Shown: positions 34,496-44,054 of the stretch, in pieces
Position numbering within the stretch: the stretch's first letter is position 1
Layout of the letters: each line of letters opens with the position of its first letter
Source: Bradyrhizobium sp. LTSP885
GTDB taxonomy: Bacteria; Pseudomonadota; Alphaproteobacteria; Rhizobiales; Xanthobacteraceae
Assembly (NCBI RefSeq): GCF_000938305.1
Contig: NZ_JYMT01000036.1
Location: forward strand, 157,084-221,083
Length of the DNA stretch: 64,000 bases
Direction: 5' to 3'
Program-made: the position numbers and the translations under genes
Notes under the pieces: generated by a model
What the model saw: the letters and a program-made list of their open reading frames with translations, nothing else
What the model was told of the DNA's origin: nothing
Database searches by the model: none

Positions 34496-34873
34496 CCACT
34501 CCGTCGCCCCGGCCTCCGCCGCGACGACGCCGGTTTGGTTTCGGATTCACATTTCAAACAGCCAAGCTCTCGGTGTCATCACCCGCGCATGCGGATGATC
34601 CAGTATTCCAGAGACGGTCGTGCTTGAGCCAATGGGCCTCGGCGTACTGGGTCGCCCGGTCCATGTGCGCAATTGCGCACAGGCCGGGCGATGACATCTG
34701 TGGATGGGGACGCAGCTTTGCGTTCTCGCGACATGAATCGCCCGAGCCAACTCAATGGTTCGGAAATTCCGCCCCACGGCACCGCGCTATAGACCAAATG
34801 CGTAAGTAGTCGTCCGGATACAGACGCCTGCCCGATCTCGCTATGCAGCCTTCAGCCAACAAAAAGAAACGGC
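34496..34873. repeat. Intergenic region with a repeat-type hairpin
   Basis: 378 bp without a gene. A hairpin at 34654-34689 has GCCCGG/CCGGGC ends and an 18-bp perfect palindrome inside (34664-34681, centre GCGCAATTGCGC). It is preceded by ATCACCCGCGCATGCGGATGAT (34577-34598), also hairpin-forming. The flanking text (GATCCAGTATTCCAGAGACG, TGCGTTCTCGCGACATGAAT) resembles a repeated intergenic element I recall from Bradyrhizobium. It may also terminate the 22-kb cluster. Confidence 0.45.
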
Positions 34874-35086
34874 ATGAAGAAGCTGATCTATCGTCATCGG
34901 GACATCGAATACACACTCACCAATATCGAACCGGATCTCTGGAGCTGGTCATTCGCAATCAACGGTAAAATCAAACGCGGCACGACACGCGCGCGGCTCA
35001 ATCTGCTCGCGCAGCGCCGGGTTTGCATCCTCATTGATCGGGAGTTGAAGGACACGGCGCGCACGAAGCCACGCGAGCCGGATTAG
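34874..35086 (+). CDS. Small hypothetical protein
   Basis: 70-aa protein with no recognised domain: MKKLIYRHRDIEYTLTNIEP, then SWSFAINGKIKRGTTRARLN, a short beta-hairpin-like pattern, and a charged end. The composition is protein-like and such small proteins are common in rhizobia, but the ribosome site is weak. It ends in a 4-bp tail-to-tail overlap with the phosphoesterase gene. Confidence 0.45.
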   Translation: MKKLIYRHRDIEYTLTNIEPDLWSWSFAINGKIKRGTTRARLNLLAQRRVCILIDRELKDTARTKPREPD

Positions 35087-36444
35087 GGCTGCTTGCTGAG
35101 GGCCACTGCAACATCGAGCTGCGATCCCGCATAAGGCGTATCGTCCCGCCCGTTCTGTCCGTGACCGACGATCCAGGCTGCGGGCCATGACAGCTGTTCG
35201 AGTCCGGTGGCCGAAGCCGCGGCGAACGACGTCCAACGCGTATCGCCTGTCGTTCGCCAAAGCACGCCGCCCGGTCCCATGTCCGGGTGGAAGGCGACGT
35301 CGAGAGCGAAGTCCCGGCCGGGAAGCAGATCGGGCCCGATCCAATAATGCGGGCTGCGCCCGCTTTCCCTCCCAAGGATCAGCGTGAGCGTTTGTTTCGG
35401 CCCTCGCAATCCGAACCAAAGCGGTGCGATCATCCCGGGCACGGGCGCACAAAGAATCGTCTGCGGCGCGGCGGCGTCACCCACGGTGTGGCCTGAGAGC
35501 CTTAGCGCGACGACAGTCCCGAGTGCCGGTAGACCGGAGAACGGGGCCGGACTGATGCCCCGCGGCAGCGTCGTCCAGCCGCCTTCGCTGAAAGACGGCA
35601 ACGGCCATCTGAGCCGCTCGCGCACCGTCCCTTGGGTATCGAGCACCTGGTAGCTAAGACCGTCGTCATCAAGCGCCGCTTGTACGCAATGCAGGTACTC
35701 GACGCCTTCAGGCATCCGATGCGCGGTACCGGCGCCTGCCGTGCAGATCTGCAGCACCCCCTGCTGAACCTGGACGTCAAACGCGAGGATATGGCTGCAC
35801 AGATAGGCGGTCACGTCGGCGCGCACGAGGATGTTCCAGAACCGCTCCCGATATTCGTGACCGATCTCGCGCTGATAGGTGCCGGTGTAGCCATTGATCG
35901 GGAATACCGGATGATGGCCGAGAACGAGCTTATGCCTGGCGTCCCGATGCTGCGCGAGTGTCGTCTCCAGCCAATCGGTCTCGACATGCCCTTCACCGCC
36001 GAGCCCGCTCCAGAGCGTGTGGACGAACACCATCAGCAGATCGTCGCGGCGAACCCAGTATGACAATCCTTCCTGCCCCGGCGGGCCGTTACGCGGCAGT
36101 TTCAGCACCTCGCGGAACACATCCTCGCTCATCCTGTCATAGGTGGTGTGGTTGCCGGTCGTGTGCCAAAGCGGCACCTCGCGCCGGTCGAGCCAGCTCA
36201 TCTCGGTATCGAGCCAATGCCGCCATTGCGCACGCAGCGCGCCGGCATCCGCGGTGAGACCGATGATCTCGTCGCCGGGAAACAGGATGAATTCGGGCCG
36301 GGGGTGCAGCCGCCGGATCACGTTATTGACCGACGCGAACGTCCGTTCATGCAGCGCACCGGGAACGCCGGAGCATGAATCGGCATAGATCACAAATTGA
36401 TGGCCCGGCTTGGCGGGCAGCAACGACGGTATTGGATCATTCAT
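35083..36444 (-). CDS. Metallophosphoesterase-like protein
   Basis: 453 aa. The N-terminal two thirds have a calcineurin-type phosphoesterase layout: FVIYADSCSG (first Asp), FPGDEIIG (G-D), HTTGNHTTYDR (G-N-H), LGHHPVFPI (GHH) and LCSHILAFD (usual G-H-x-H reduced to C-S-H). The C-terminal third (about 300-453) is a beta-rich domain of unknown type. No signal peptide. The incomplete first (D-x-H as D-S-C) and last motifs mean activity is uncertain. ATG at 36444 preferred; a GTG at 36465 is in frame. Confidence 0.7.
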   Translation of the reverse strand: MNDPIPSLLPAKPGHQFVIYADSCSGVPGALHERTFASVNNVIRRLHPRPEFILFPGDEIIGLTADAGALRAQWRHWLDTEMSWLDRREVPLWHTTGNHTTYDRMSEDVFREVLKLPRNGPPGQEGLSYWVRRDDLLMVFVHTLWSGLGGEGHVETDWLETTLAQHRDARHKLVLGHHPVFPINGYTGTYQREIGHEYRERFWNILVRADVTAYLCSHILAFDVQVQQGVLQICTAGAGTAHRMPEGVEYLHCVQAALDDDGLSYQVLDTQGTVRERLRWPLPSFSEGGWTTLPRGISPAPFSGLPALGTVVALRLSGHTVGDAAAPQTILCAPVPGMIAPLWFGLRGPKQTLTLILGRESGRSPHYWIGPDLLPGRDFALDVAFHPDMGPGGVLWRTTGDTRWTSFAAASATGLEQLSWPAAWIVGHGQNGRDDTPYAGSQLDVAVALSKQP

Positions 36445-36593
36445 GGCCGCATCTTCACGAAGCACAGAAGCGAAGCAACACCAAGACGTGACATTGCGGA
36501 AAACCTGCCCTGCGGACGCGCGCTAGGCGGGCTCGCGGCAAACTGCTAGCCTTTTCCGCTTCAGATTGCCTTGCAACCAAGGAACCGGAGCAA

Positions 36594-38012
36594 ATGGACA
36601 ACCGTAGTGATGTTTGGCGCGGCGTCGACGCGATCAAGCCGCGTTTTATCGAATTGAGCGACCGCGTGTGGGCGATGCCGGAAGTCTGCTACACCGAGGC
36701 GCGCTCGTCCGCCGAACATCTGGCCGAACTGCGCCACCAGGGCTTCCGCATCACCGAAAACCTCGCCGGCATTCCGACCGCGGCGATGGGCGAATGGGGC
36801 GAAGGCGGGCCTGTCATCGCCTTCCTCGGCGAATATGACGCCCTGCCCGGCCTGAGCCAGGAGGCCGGCGTCGCCGAACATCGCCCGGTGGAGACCGGCG
36901 GCCATGGCCATGGCTGCGGTCACAATCTGCTGGGTTCGTCCGCGCTGCTCGCCGCCACCGCGGTGAAGGACTGGCTCGCCGCCAACAAGGTGCCGGGTCG
37001 CGTGCGCTATTACGGCTGTCCCGCCGAGGAAGGCGGCGCGGCAAAGGCGTTCATGGTGCGCGCGAGCGCGTTCGACGACGTCGACATCGCCATCACTTGG
37101 CATCCGCACAGCTTCTGGGAAGTCGCGGTGACGCCGTCGCTCGCCAATACGCGGGCCGACTTCATCTTCACCGGCCGCACCTCGCACGCGTCAGCCTCGC
37201 CGCATCTCGGCCGCAGTGCGCTCGATGCGGTGGAATTGATGAATGTCGGCGTCAACTACATGCGCGAGCACATGCCGAGCGACGCCCGCGTGCATTACGC
37301 GGTGCTCGACACCGGCGGCATCGCGCCCAATGTGGTGCAGGCCCATGCCCGCGTGCGCTATTCGATCCGCGCCCGTGACCTGCCCGGCATGAACGAATTG
37401 GTCGGGCGCGTGAACAAGATCGCGCAAGGCGCGGCGCTGATGACCGAGACCAGGATGGAGATGAAGATCATCTCCGCGGTCTCCAACATCCTGCCCAACA
37501 CGCCGCTGGAGCAGACCCTGCACCGGATCATGGAAGACCTCGGCCCGCCGCATTTCGACGACGCCGATAAGGATTTCGCGGGCAAGATCCGCGCGACCCT
37601 GACCGACAAGGACATCGCCTCGGTTTATTACGCGATCGGCATGGATCCGACGGAGCGTCCCTTGGCCGATTTCATCGTGCCGCTGGATGCCAAGCGCAAC
37701 CCACTGGTGGGCTCGACCGATGTCGGCGACGTCAGCTGGGTTGTGCCGACCGTGCAGGTGCATGCACCGACGGTTGCAATCGGCACCCCCTTCCACACCT
37801 GGCAGGTTGTGGCGCAAGGCAAGACCCCGGCCGCGCACAAGGCGATGGTGCAGGCGGCCAAGGCGATGGCCGGACTCGGCGTCAAGGCACTGATGGAGAC
37901 GGAGCTGATCGAAGCCGCCAAGGCGGACTTGAAGAAGCGGACCACCCGGACGCCCTATGTCAGCCCGCTTCCGGAGAATGTTGCACCGCCGTTGGACATG
38001 TCGGTGGCATGA
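36594..38012 (+). CDS. M20 family amidohydrolase, AbgB-like
   Basis: 472-aa zinc hydrolase of the M20D/aminobenzoyl-glutamate utilisation B family. Metal sites: HGHGCGHN (C108, H110), PAEEGGAAK, and WHPHSFW. The C-terminal STDVGDVSWVVPTVQVHAPT is characteristic of AbgB. It hydrolyses N-acyl or folate-type amides. It is followed, after a hairpin, by a complete oligopeptide-type importer, so peptide or amide uptake and cleavage are probably linked. Confidence 0.88.
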   Translation: MDNRSDVWRGVDAIKPRFIELSDRVWAMPEVCYTEARSSAEHLAELRHQGFRITENLAGIPTAAMGEWGEGGPVIAFLGEYDALPGLSQEAGVAEHRPVETGGHGHGCGHNLLGSSALLAATAVKDWLAANKVPGRVRYYGCPAEEGGAAKAFMVRASAFDDVDIAITWHPHSFWEVAVTPSLANTRADFIFTGRTSHASASPHLGRSALDAVELMNVGVNYMREHMPSDARVHYAVLDTGGIAPNVVQAHARVRYSIRARDLPGMNELVGRVNKIAQGAALMTETRMEMKIISAVSNILPNTPLEQTLHRIMEDLGPPHFDDADKDFAGKIRATLTDKDIASVYYAIGMDPTERPLADFIVPLDAKRNPLVGSTDVGDVSWVVPTVQVHAPTVAIGTPFHTWQVVAQGKTPAAHKAMVQAAKAMAGLGVKALMETELIEAAKADLKKRTTRTPYVSPLPENVAPPLDMSVA

Positions 38013-38330
38013 CGCCTGCATACGTGCAAGCCGACCCTCGCCCCCGACCAGTTCGGGGGCGAGACTTGGCTAGCGTCGAATAAGCGCATCGGAACAAAGG
38101 ATAACGAACAAACTTTCGGCAGGCCAAAACGTGCATCGGCGCGCTTTGGCTCCGGAATGCCGAAGCCATGTGCGCTTTGCAGGCATTCTGCACAAGTGCT
38201 AGCCAAAAGACCTATGGGCGGGGGCTCCCGGGACGTTGACCTGCGGGGGCATTTCGGTGTGCCATCCCCCGCCAAATACCCGGCGGCCCGTTTCCGTGGC
38301 CAGCCGCAATTTCCGGAACCGGACGAGGGG
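38013..38330. other. Intergenic region before the first oligopeptide ABC operon
   Basis: 318 bp without a gene. It holds the hairpin at 38037-38063 and a distant 9-bp inverted pair TTGGCTAGC/GCTAGCCAA (38066-38074, 38198-38206). An open frame runs through part of it from 38157 into the binding-protein gene but lacks a signal peptide at its start. The promoter of the importer should be here; no clear hexamers. Confidence 0.4.
38037..38063 (+). terminator. Hairpin terminator after the M20 gene
   Basis: Perfect 11-bp stem CTCGCCCCCGA/TCGGGGGCGAG with a 5-nt loop, 25 bp after the stop codon. GC-rich and strong; no T-run follows. Confidence 0.6.
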
Positions 38331-40124
38331 ATGATGTTCGATAGAAACCTGCGAACCATGATCGATGACGTGAAGGGCGGACTCATGGATCGCCGTGCCT
38401 TCGTCAAGCGAATGATCGCGGTCGGCCTCACGGCACCGATGGCGAACCAGATCCTCAGCCTTGGCGGCGTCGCGATGGCGCAGAGTCCCAACCCTTACAA
38501 GCCGACCAAACGCGGCGGTGGCGGTCCGCTGAAACTGCTGTGGTGGCAGGGCCCGACCCTGCTCAACCCGCATTTTGCCACCGGCACCAAGGATCAGGAC
38601 GCCTCTCGCATCTTCTACGAACCGCTCGCGAGCTGGGATGTCGACGGCCATCTCAACCCGATCCTCGCCGCCGAAATCCCCTCGATCCAGAACGGCGGCC
38701 TCGCCGCCGACGCCAAATCGGTGACGTGGAAGATCAAGCCCGGCGTCAAATGGCACGACGGCCAGCCCTTCACCGCCGACGATCTCGTGTTCAACTGGGA
38801 GTATGCGACCGATCCGGCGACCGCGGCCGTCTCCAGCGGCACCTACGCCGACATGACGGTCACGAAGGTCGACGATCTCACTGTCCGGATCACGTTCGAG
38901 AAGCCGACTCCGTTCTGGGCCAATGCCTTTGTCGGCGCCTATGGCTGCATCATCCCAAAACATCTGTTCGCCGAGTTCAAGGGCGGCAAGTCTCGCGAGG
39001 CGCCGAACAATCTGAAACCGATCGGCACCGGTCCCTACAAATTCGTCGAGTTCAAACCCGGCGACCTGATCCGCGGTGAGATCAATCCCGACTACCACAT
39101 GGCCAACCGGCCCTCCTTCGACACCATCGAGATGAAGGGCGGCGGCGATGCCGTCTCGGCGGCGCGCGCGGTGATCCAGACCGGCGAATATGATTTTGCC
39201 TGGAACATCCAGGTCGAAGACGAAGTGCTGCTGCGGCTGGAAAAGGGCGGCAAGGGCAAGACCCTCTATGCTGTCGGGGGCGATATCGAGTTCATCGCGA
39301 TCAACTTTACCGATCCCAACACCGAGGTCGACGGTGAGCGATCCTCGATGAAGACCAAGCATCCGATCCTGTCAGATCCAAAGGTGCGCCAGGCGCTGGC
39401 GCTGCTGGTCGACCGCGAGTCGATCAAGAAGGTGATCTACGGCCGCGCCGGCCGCGCCACCGCGAACTATCTCAACGGCCCCGAGGAGTTCGTTTCCAAG
39501 AACACCAAGTGGGAGTTCAGCGTCGAAAAGGCGAGCGCCCTTCTCGATGAAGCCGGCTGGAAGGCGGGCTCCGACGGCATCCGCGAGAAGGACGGCAAGA
39601 AGCTGAAATTCCTATACCAGACCTCGATCAACGGCCCGCGCCAGAAGACCCAGGCGATCGTCAAGCAGGCCTGCCAGAAGGCCGGCATCGACGTCGAGCT
39701 GAAATCGGTCGTCGCCTCCGTGTTCTTCTCCTCCGACGTCGCCAACCCCGACACCTACGCCCACTTCTATGCCGACCTCGAGATGTTCCAGATCCCGATG
39801 ACCCAGCCCGATCCGGCCCTGGCCATGCGCCGCTATCACTCGCGCTACGTCGCCACCAAGGAGAACAAGTGGCAGGGATCGAACTTCCCGCGCTGGGTCA
39901 ACAAGGACTATGATGCGGCGGTCGATGCGGCCGACATCGAGATCGATCCGATCAAGCGGGCGGACCTCTACATCAAGTGCAACGATCTGATGTGGCAGGA
40001 CAATGTGATGATCCCCGTGATGCATCGCCTCGCGGTGGAAGCGTGCTCCAACACGCTGCGGCCGGCGCTTTCGGGCTGGGCCAACCAGACCGACAATCTG
40101 CAGGATTGGTATCGCGAAACCTGA
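38331..40124 (+). CDS. ABC transporter substrate-binding protein (oligopeptide type, Tat-exported)
   Basis: 597-aa family 5 solute-binding protein. The N-terminal MDRRAFVKRMIAVGLTAPMA (residues 21-40) has a twin-arginine motif and a hydrophobic stretch, so export is probably by Tat. SBP_bac_5 core: SVTWKIKPGVKWHDGQPFTADDLVFNWEY and KPIGTGPYKFVEFKPGD. ATGATG start after GAGGGG; either ATG may be used. It starts the importer operon that continues with two permeases and two ATPases. Confidence 0.88.
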   Translation: MMFDRNLRTMIDDVKGGLMDRRAFVKRMIAVGLTAPMANQILSLGGVAMAQSPNPYKPTKRGGGGPLKLLWWQGPTLLNPHFATGTKDQDASRIFYEPLASWDVDGHLNPILAAEIPSIQNGGLAADAKSVTWKIKPGVKWHDGQPFTADDLVFNWEYATDPATAAVSSGTYADMTVTKVDDLTVRITFEKPTPFWANAFVGAYGCIIPKHLFAEFKGGKSREAPNNLKPIGTGPYKFVEFKPGDLIRGEINPDYHMANRPSFDTIEMKGGGDAVSAARAVIQTGEYDFAWNIQVEDEVLLRLEKGGKGKTLYAVGGDIEFIAINFTDPNTEVDGERSSMKTKHPILSDPKVRQALALLVDRESIKKVIYGRAGRATANYLNGPEEFVSKNTKWEFSVEKASALLDEAGWKAGSDGIREKDGKKLKFLYQTSINGPRQKTQAIVKQACQKAGIDVELKSVVASVFFSSDVANPDTYAHFYADLEMFQIPMTQPDPALAMRRYHSRYVATKENKWQGSNFPRWVNKDYDAAVDAADIEIDPIKRADLYIKCNDLMWQDNVMIPVMHRLAVEACSNTLRPALSGWANQTDNLQDWYRET

Positions 40125-40137
40125 GACCGGAGAGCGT

Positions 40138-40165
40138 GTGCGACGGCTTCACGAGACCGTCGCAC
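40138..40165 (+). terminator. Hairpin between binding protein and permease genes
   Basis: Perfect 9-bp stem GTGCGACGG/CCGTCGCAC with a 10-nt loop, 13 bp after the binding-protein stop. Such a structure inside an ABC operon usually protects or ends the upstream message so that the binding protein is made in excess. Confidence 0.5.
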
Positions 40166-40179
40166 CTGCTCTCCTGTTC

Positions 40180-40252
40180 GAGCATGATCTCCGCGCAAAC
40201 GCTTCGCGTTTGTCGCGAGGGAAGACCACTTCACACTGTTCTGATCGTGCTT
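40180..40252. repeat. Degenerate copy of the GAGCATGATC repeat with an insert
   Basis: It begins CGAGCATGATCTCCGCGCAA and ends CTTCACACTGTTCTGATCGTGCTT, the two ends of the repeat at 44278, 49152 and 63443, but with an inserted CGCAAACG-CTTCG-CGTTTGTCGCG hairpin. It ends 17 bp before the permease start. Confidence 0.5.
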
Positions 40253-40269
40253 AGGCGGATTGTTCGTTC

Positions 40270-41226
40270 ATGAGTCAGTACATCCTGCGTCGCCTGATGA
40301 TCGCGATTCCGAGCCTGCTCGGGATTTCGCTTGTCCTGTTCGTCGTGCTGGCGCTCGCGCCGGGCGACCCGTTCAGCGAACTGGCGACCAATCCGAACGT
40401 GCCGCCCGGAGTGCAGGCCGCACTGCGGGCCAAGTTCGGCCTCGACGATCCGATCTATCTTCGCTACCTGCACTGGCTCGCCGCGATGGTGCATGGCGAC
40501 TGGGGCTTTTCCTTTGTCAGCCGGATCGATGTCGACACACTGATCCTGCAGCGGCTGCCCACCACGCTCTACGTGATCGGCTCGGCGCAACTGCTGGCGC
40601 TGTCGATCGCCATACCGGTCGGCGTCTACGCCGCCACCCGCCCCTATTCGCTGTTCGACCAGCTCGCCAACACCTTCGCCTTCATCGGCTTCTCGCTGCC
40701 GACCTTCTTCACCGGCATCCTGTTCATCCTGGTCTTCTCGGTGAAGCTGGACTGGCTGCCGTTCGTCTACACCGAAGTCCCCGGCAGCGGCATCCCCTGG
40801 GTGCTCGAGATGATCCGGCAGGCGATCATGCCGGTGATGGTGCTCGGCCTGTTCCAGGCGGCGTCGATGACCCGCTTCGTACGCTCGGCCATGCTCGACG
40901 TGATCCGCCTCGACTATGTCACCACCGCCCGCGCCAAGGGGCTCGGGCAAACCAAGGTGATCGTCAAGCATGTGATGCGCAATGCCATGATCCCGGTCGT
41001 CACCCTGATCGCGCTGCAGATGCCCGCCGTGTTCGGCGGCGCCATCGTCACCGAGCAGATCTTCCGGATTCCCGGAATCGGTTCGTTGCTGATTTCCTCG
41101 ATCCTCGCCAATGACACGCCGGTCGTGATGGCCGTGACCTTCGTCTTCGCGTGTCTCGTCGTCCTGTTCAACCTGATTGCAGATGTCCTTTATGGCTGGC
41201 TTGACCCTCGCATCTCCTTCCGCTGA
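40270..41226 (+). CDS. Oligopeptide-type ABC permease (DppB class)
   Basis: 318-aa permease beginning MSQYILRRLMIAIPSLLGISLVLF, the standard DppB start, with the PGDPF segment and the cytoplasmic EAA loop RFVRSAMLDVIRLDYVTTARAKGLGQTKVIVKHVMRNAMIPV. Six helices expected. It overlaps the next gene by 35 bp. Confidence 0.9.
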   Translation: MSQYILRRLMIAIPSLLGISLVLFVVLALAPGDPFSELATNPNVPPGVQAALRAKFGLDDPIYLRYLHWLAAMVHGDWGFSFVSRIDVDTLILQRLPTTLYVIGSAQLLALSIAIPVGVYAATRPYSLFDQLANTFAFIGFSLPTFFTGILFILVFSVKLDWLPFVYTEVPGSGIPWVLEMIRQAIMPVMVLGLFQAASMTRFVRSAMLDVIRLDYVTTARAKGLGQTKVIVKHVMRNAMIPVVTLIALQMPAVFGGAIVTEQIFRIPGIGSLLISSILANDTPVVMAVTFVFACLVVLFNLIADVLYGWLDPRISFR

Positions 41227-42109
41227 GCGGCGCGGCTACTCGCCTTGGCGGGAAGCCTGGCGGCGCTATCGCCGGCACCGGCCTGCCGTGGTCAGCGCCG
41301 TGCTGCTGCTGTTGCTGATCGCAGCGGTCGTGCTCGGGCCGTTCATCTGGCGTGTCTCCGCCAGCGACATCGACGTCGTGGCGGGCATGCAGGGGCCGTC
41401 GCTGGCGCATCCCTTCGGCACCGACGATCTCGGCCAGGACATCCTTGCCCGCATGATCTATGGCGGCCGCATCTCGCTCGCGGTGGGCCTCGCCGCGATG
41501 CTGGTCTCGGTGTTCGTCGGCACGCTGATCGGCGCGCTTGCCGGCATGTCGCGCGGCCCACTCGGCTATGCACTGATGTGGCTCACCGACCTGTTCCTGT
41601 CGCTGCCGCAACTGCCGCTGCTGCTGATGCTGATCTATCTGTTCCGCGACGGATTGAAGGCCGCGTTCGGGCCTGAGGGCGGCATCTTCATCCTGATCGT
41701 GCTCGTAATCGGGGGCCTGCGCTGGATGCCGGTGGCGCGCCTGGTGCGCGCCCAGTTCCTCTCCTTGCGCGAAAAGGAGTTCGTCGAAGCCGCGCGTGCG
41801 CTTGGCGCCAGCCCGACGCGGCAGGTGATACGCCACATCCTGCCCAACGCGCTCGGGCCCGTGATCATCGCCGGCACGATCGACGTTGCCGCGGCCATCA
41901 TCGCGGAATCGACGCTGTCGTTCCTTGGTCTCGGCTTTCCGCCTGACACTCCGACCTGGGGCCGCATCCTCTATGACGCCAAGGACTTTCTCGACATCGG
42001 CCCGCATTGGGCGCTGTTTCCAGGCGCCGCGATCTTCATCGCGGTGGTCGCCATCAACTTCATCGGCGACGGCCTGCGCGATGCGCTCGATGCGCGGAAG
42101 GTGATCTGA
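41192..42109 (+). CDS. Oligopeptide-type ABC permease (DppC class)
   Basis: 305-aa permease with HPFGTDDLGQDILARMIYGGRISL (DppC signature) and the EAA loop LVRAQFLSLREKEFVEAARALGASPTRQVIRHILPNALGPVII. The start may be 41192 or the in-frame ATG at 41177; both lie inside the preceding gene. Its stop shares one base with the next ATG (TGATG). Confidence 0.9.
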   Translation: MAGLTLASPSAERRGYSPWREAWRRYRRHRPAVVSAVLLLLLIAAVVLGPFIWRVSASDIDVVAGMQGPSLAHPFGTDDLGQDILARMIYGGRISLAVGLAAMLVSVFVGTLIGALAGMSRGPLGYALMWLTDLFLSLPQLPLLLMLIYLFRDGLKAAFGPEGGIFILIVLVIGGLRWMPVARLVRAQFLSLREKEFVEAARALGASPTRQVIRHILPNALGPVIIAGTIDVAAAIIAESTLSFLGLGFPPDTPTWGRILYDAKDFLDIGPHWALFPGAAIFIAVVAINFIGDGLRDALDARKVI

Positions 42110-43089
42110 TGGCGCCCTTGCTCGAGATCAAGGGCCTGAAAACCCATTTCACCACCGACGACGGCATCGTCCAGGCCGTCGATGGTGTCGACCTCAGCGT
42201 CAACAGAGGCGAGACGCTCTGCGTGGTCGGCGAATCCGGCTGCGGCAAGACCGTCACCGCGATGTCGATCCTGAAGCTGATCGCGATGCCACCCGGCCGC
42301 ATCGTCGCGGGCCAGATCATCTTCGAGGGCCGCGACCTCGTCCCCCTCACCAGCCATCAGCTCGACGAGATCAGGGCCAAGGAGATCGGCTTCATCTTCC
42401 AGGAGCCGATGACCTCGCTCAATCCGGTGCTGACCATCGGCGAGCAGATCGCCGAAAGCCTGCGCCAGCATGAGGCCGTCACTCGGAAGCAGGCGATCGA
42501 GCGGACCATCGAGATGCTCAAGCTGGTGCAGATCCCCAACGCCGAGGGGCGCGTGCATCATTATCCGCACCAGTTCTCGGGCGGCATGCGCCAGCGCGTC
42601 ATGATCGCGATGGCGCTGGCCTGCCGGCCCAAGCTCGTGATCGCGGACGAGCCGACCACCGCACTCGACGTCACCATCCAGGCGCAGATCCTCGACCTTT
42701 TGCAGGACATGAAGGAACGCCTGGGCATGGCGGTGATGCTGATCACCCACGCCATGGGCGTGGTTGCCGAGACCGCGCAGCGCGTCGTCGTGATGTATGC
42801 CGGCAAGGTGGTGGAAGAGGCCAATGTCGACGAATTATTCGCCGATCCGCGCCACCCTTACACGCAGGGCTTGATCCGCTCTATCCCGCGCATCGATCTC
42901 GACGCCCAGCACAAGACGCGGCTGGAGACGATCGGCGGCTCGGTGCCGATCCTGATCAACCCGGCGCCTGGCTGCCGCTTCGCGCCGCGCTGCCGTCACG
43001 TCATGAGCATCTGCACCGAGACGGAGCCGATGCTGCGCAACGTCACACCGGGCCATCGCATCGCCTGCCATCTTGGAGATGAGCCATGA
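42109..43089 (+). CDS. Oligopeptide-type ABC ATPase (DppD class)
   Basis: 326-aa ATPase: Walker A GESGCGKT, Q-loop FIFQEPMTSLNPV, signature FSGGMRQR, Walker B LVIADEPTTALDV, and a C-terminal Cys-rich CRFAPRCRHVMSIC segment that holds an Fe-S cluster in DppD/DppF proteins. ATG overlaps the upstream stop; the open frame continuing back to 42007 is inside the permease gene. Confidence 0.92.
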   Translation: MAPLLEIKGLKTHFTTDDGIVQAVDGVDLSVNRGETLCVVGESGCGKTVTAMSILKLIAMPPGRIVAGQIIFEGRDLVPLTSHQLDEIRAKEIGFIFQEPMTSLNPVLTIGEQIAESLRQHEAVTRKQAIERTIEMLKLVQIPNAEGRVHHYPHQFSGGMRQRVMIAMALACRPKLVIADEPTTALDVTIQAQILDLLQDMKERLGMAVMLITHAMGVVAETAQRVVVMYAGKVVEEANVDELFADPRHPYTQGLIRSIPRIDLDAQHKTRLETIGGSVPILINPAPGCRFAPRCRHVMSICTETEPMLRNVTPGHRIACHLGDEP

Positions 43090-44054
43090 GCGAGCCGCTG
43101 CTGCGCGTCACCGACCTGAAGAAGCATTTTCCGGTGCTGGGCGGATTGCTGTCGCGCGAAGTCGGACAGGTCTATGCGGTGGACGGCGTGTCGTTCTCGG
43201 TCAATCGCGGCGAGACGCTTGGGCTGGTCGGAGAATCCGGCTGCGGCAAATCCACCACCGGCCGCTGCGTGCTGCGCCTGATCGAGCCGACCTCCGGCGA
43301 GGTGGTGTTCGACGGCCAGAGCGTGATGGGTCTCGGCGGCGGCGATCTGCGCGCCATGCGGCGCAACATGCAGCTGGTGTTCCAGGATCCGTTCGCCTCG
43401 CTCAATCCGCGCATGACCATCGGCGCGATCCTCGGCGAACCCTTCATCATCCATAATCTGGTCGCGTCAGCCAGCGAGCGGGAAGACCGCGTCGCGGCCC
43501 TGCTGGTCAAGGTCGGGCTGAAGGCCGAGCACATGCGCCGCTACCCGCACGAATTCTCCGGCGGCCAGCGCCAGCGCATCGCGATCGCGCGCGCGCTCAC
43601 GCTGTCGCCGAAGCTGATCGTCTGCGACGAGCCGGTGTCGGCGCTCGACGTCTCGATCCAGGCGCAGGTGATCAACCTGCTGGAGGACCTGCAGGCCGAG
43701 CTGAACCTCACCTATCTGTTCGTCGCCCACGATCTGTCTGTTGTGGAGCACATCTCGGACCGCGTCGCGGTGATGTATCTCGGCCGCATCGTCGAGCTCG
43801 CCAAGGCCAATGATCTCTACCGCAATCCGCAGCATCCCTACACCAGGGCGCTGCTCTCGGCCGTCCCGGTGCCGGACCCCAAGGCGAAGCGCGACCGGAT
43901 CCGACTCAAGGGCGATGTGCCGAGCCCGATCAATCCGCCAAAGGGCTGCCACTTCCACACCCGCTGCCCGATCGCCGAAGAGCGCTGCAAGCAGACCGCG
44001 CCGGAATTGCGACAAGGCAGCGACGGACATTTCGTGGCGTGCCATCTGGCGTAG
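43086..44054 (+). CDS. Oligopeptide-type ABC ATPase (DppF class)
   Basis: 322-aa ATPase: Walker A GESGCGKST, Q-loop LVFQDPFASLNPRMTIG, signature FSGGQRQR, Walker B LIVCDEPVSALDV, and C-terminal CHFHTRCPIAEERC. 4-bp overlap with the DppD gene. It closes the first oligopeptide importer operon. Confidence 0.92.
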   Translation: MSEPLLRVTDLKKHFPVLGGLLSREVGQVYAVDGVSFSVNRGETLGLVGESGCGKSTTGRCVLRLIEPTSGEVVFDGQSVMGLGGGDLRAMRRNMQLVFQDPFASLNPRMTIGAILGEPFIIHNLVASASEREDRVAALLVKVGLKAEHMRRYPHEFSGGQRQRIAIARALTLSPKLIVCDEPVSALDVSIQAQVINLLEDLQAELNLTYLFVAHDLSVVEHISDRVAVMYLGRIVELAKANDLYRNPQHPYTRALLSAVPVPDPKAKRDRIRLKGDVPSPINPPKGCHFHTRCPIAEERCKQTAPELRQGSDGHFVACHLA

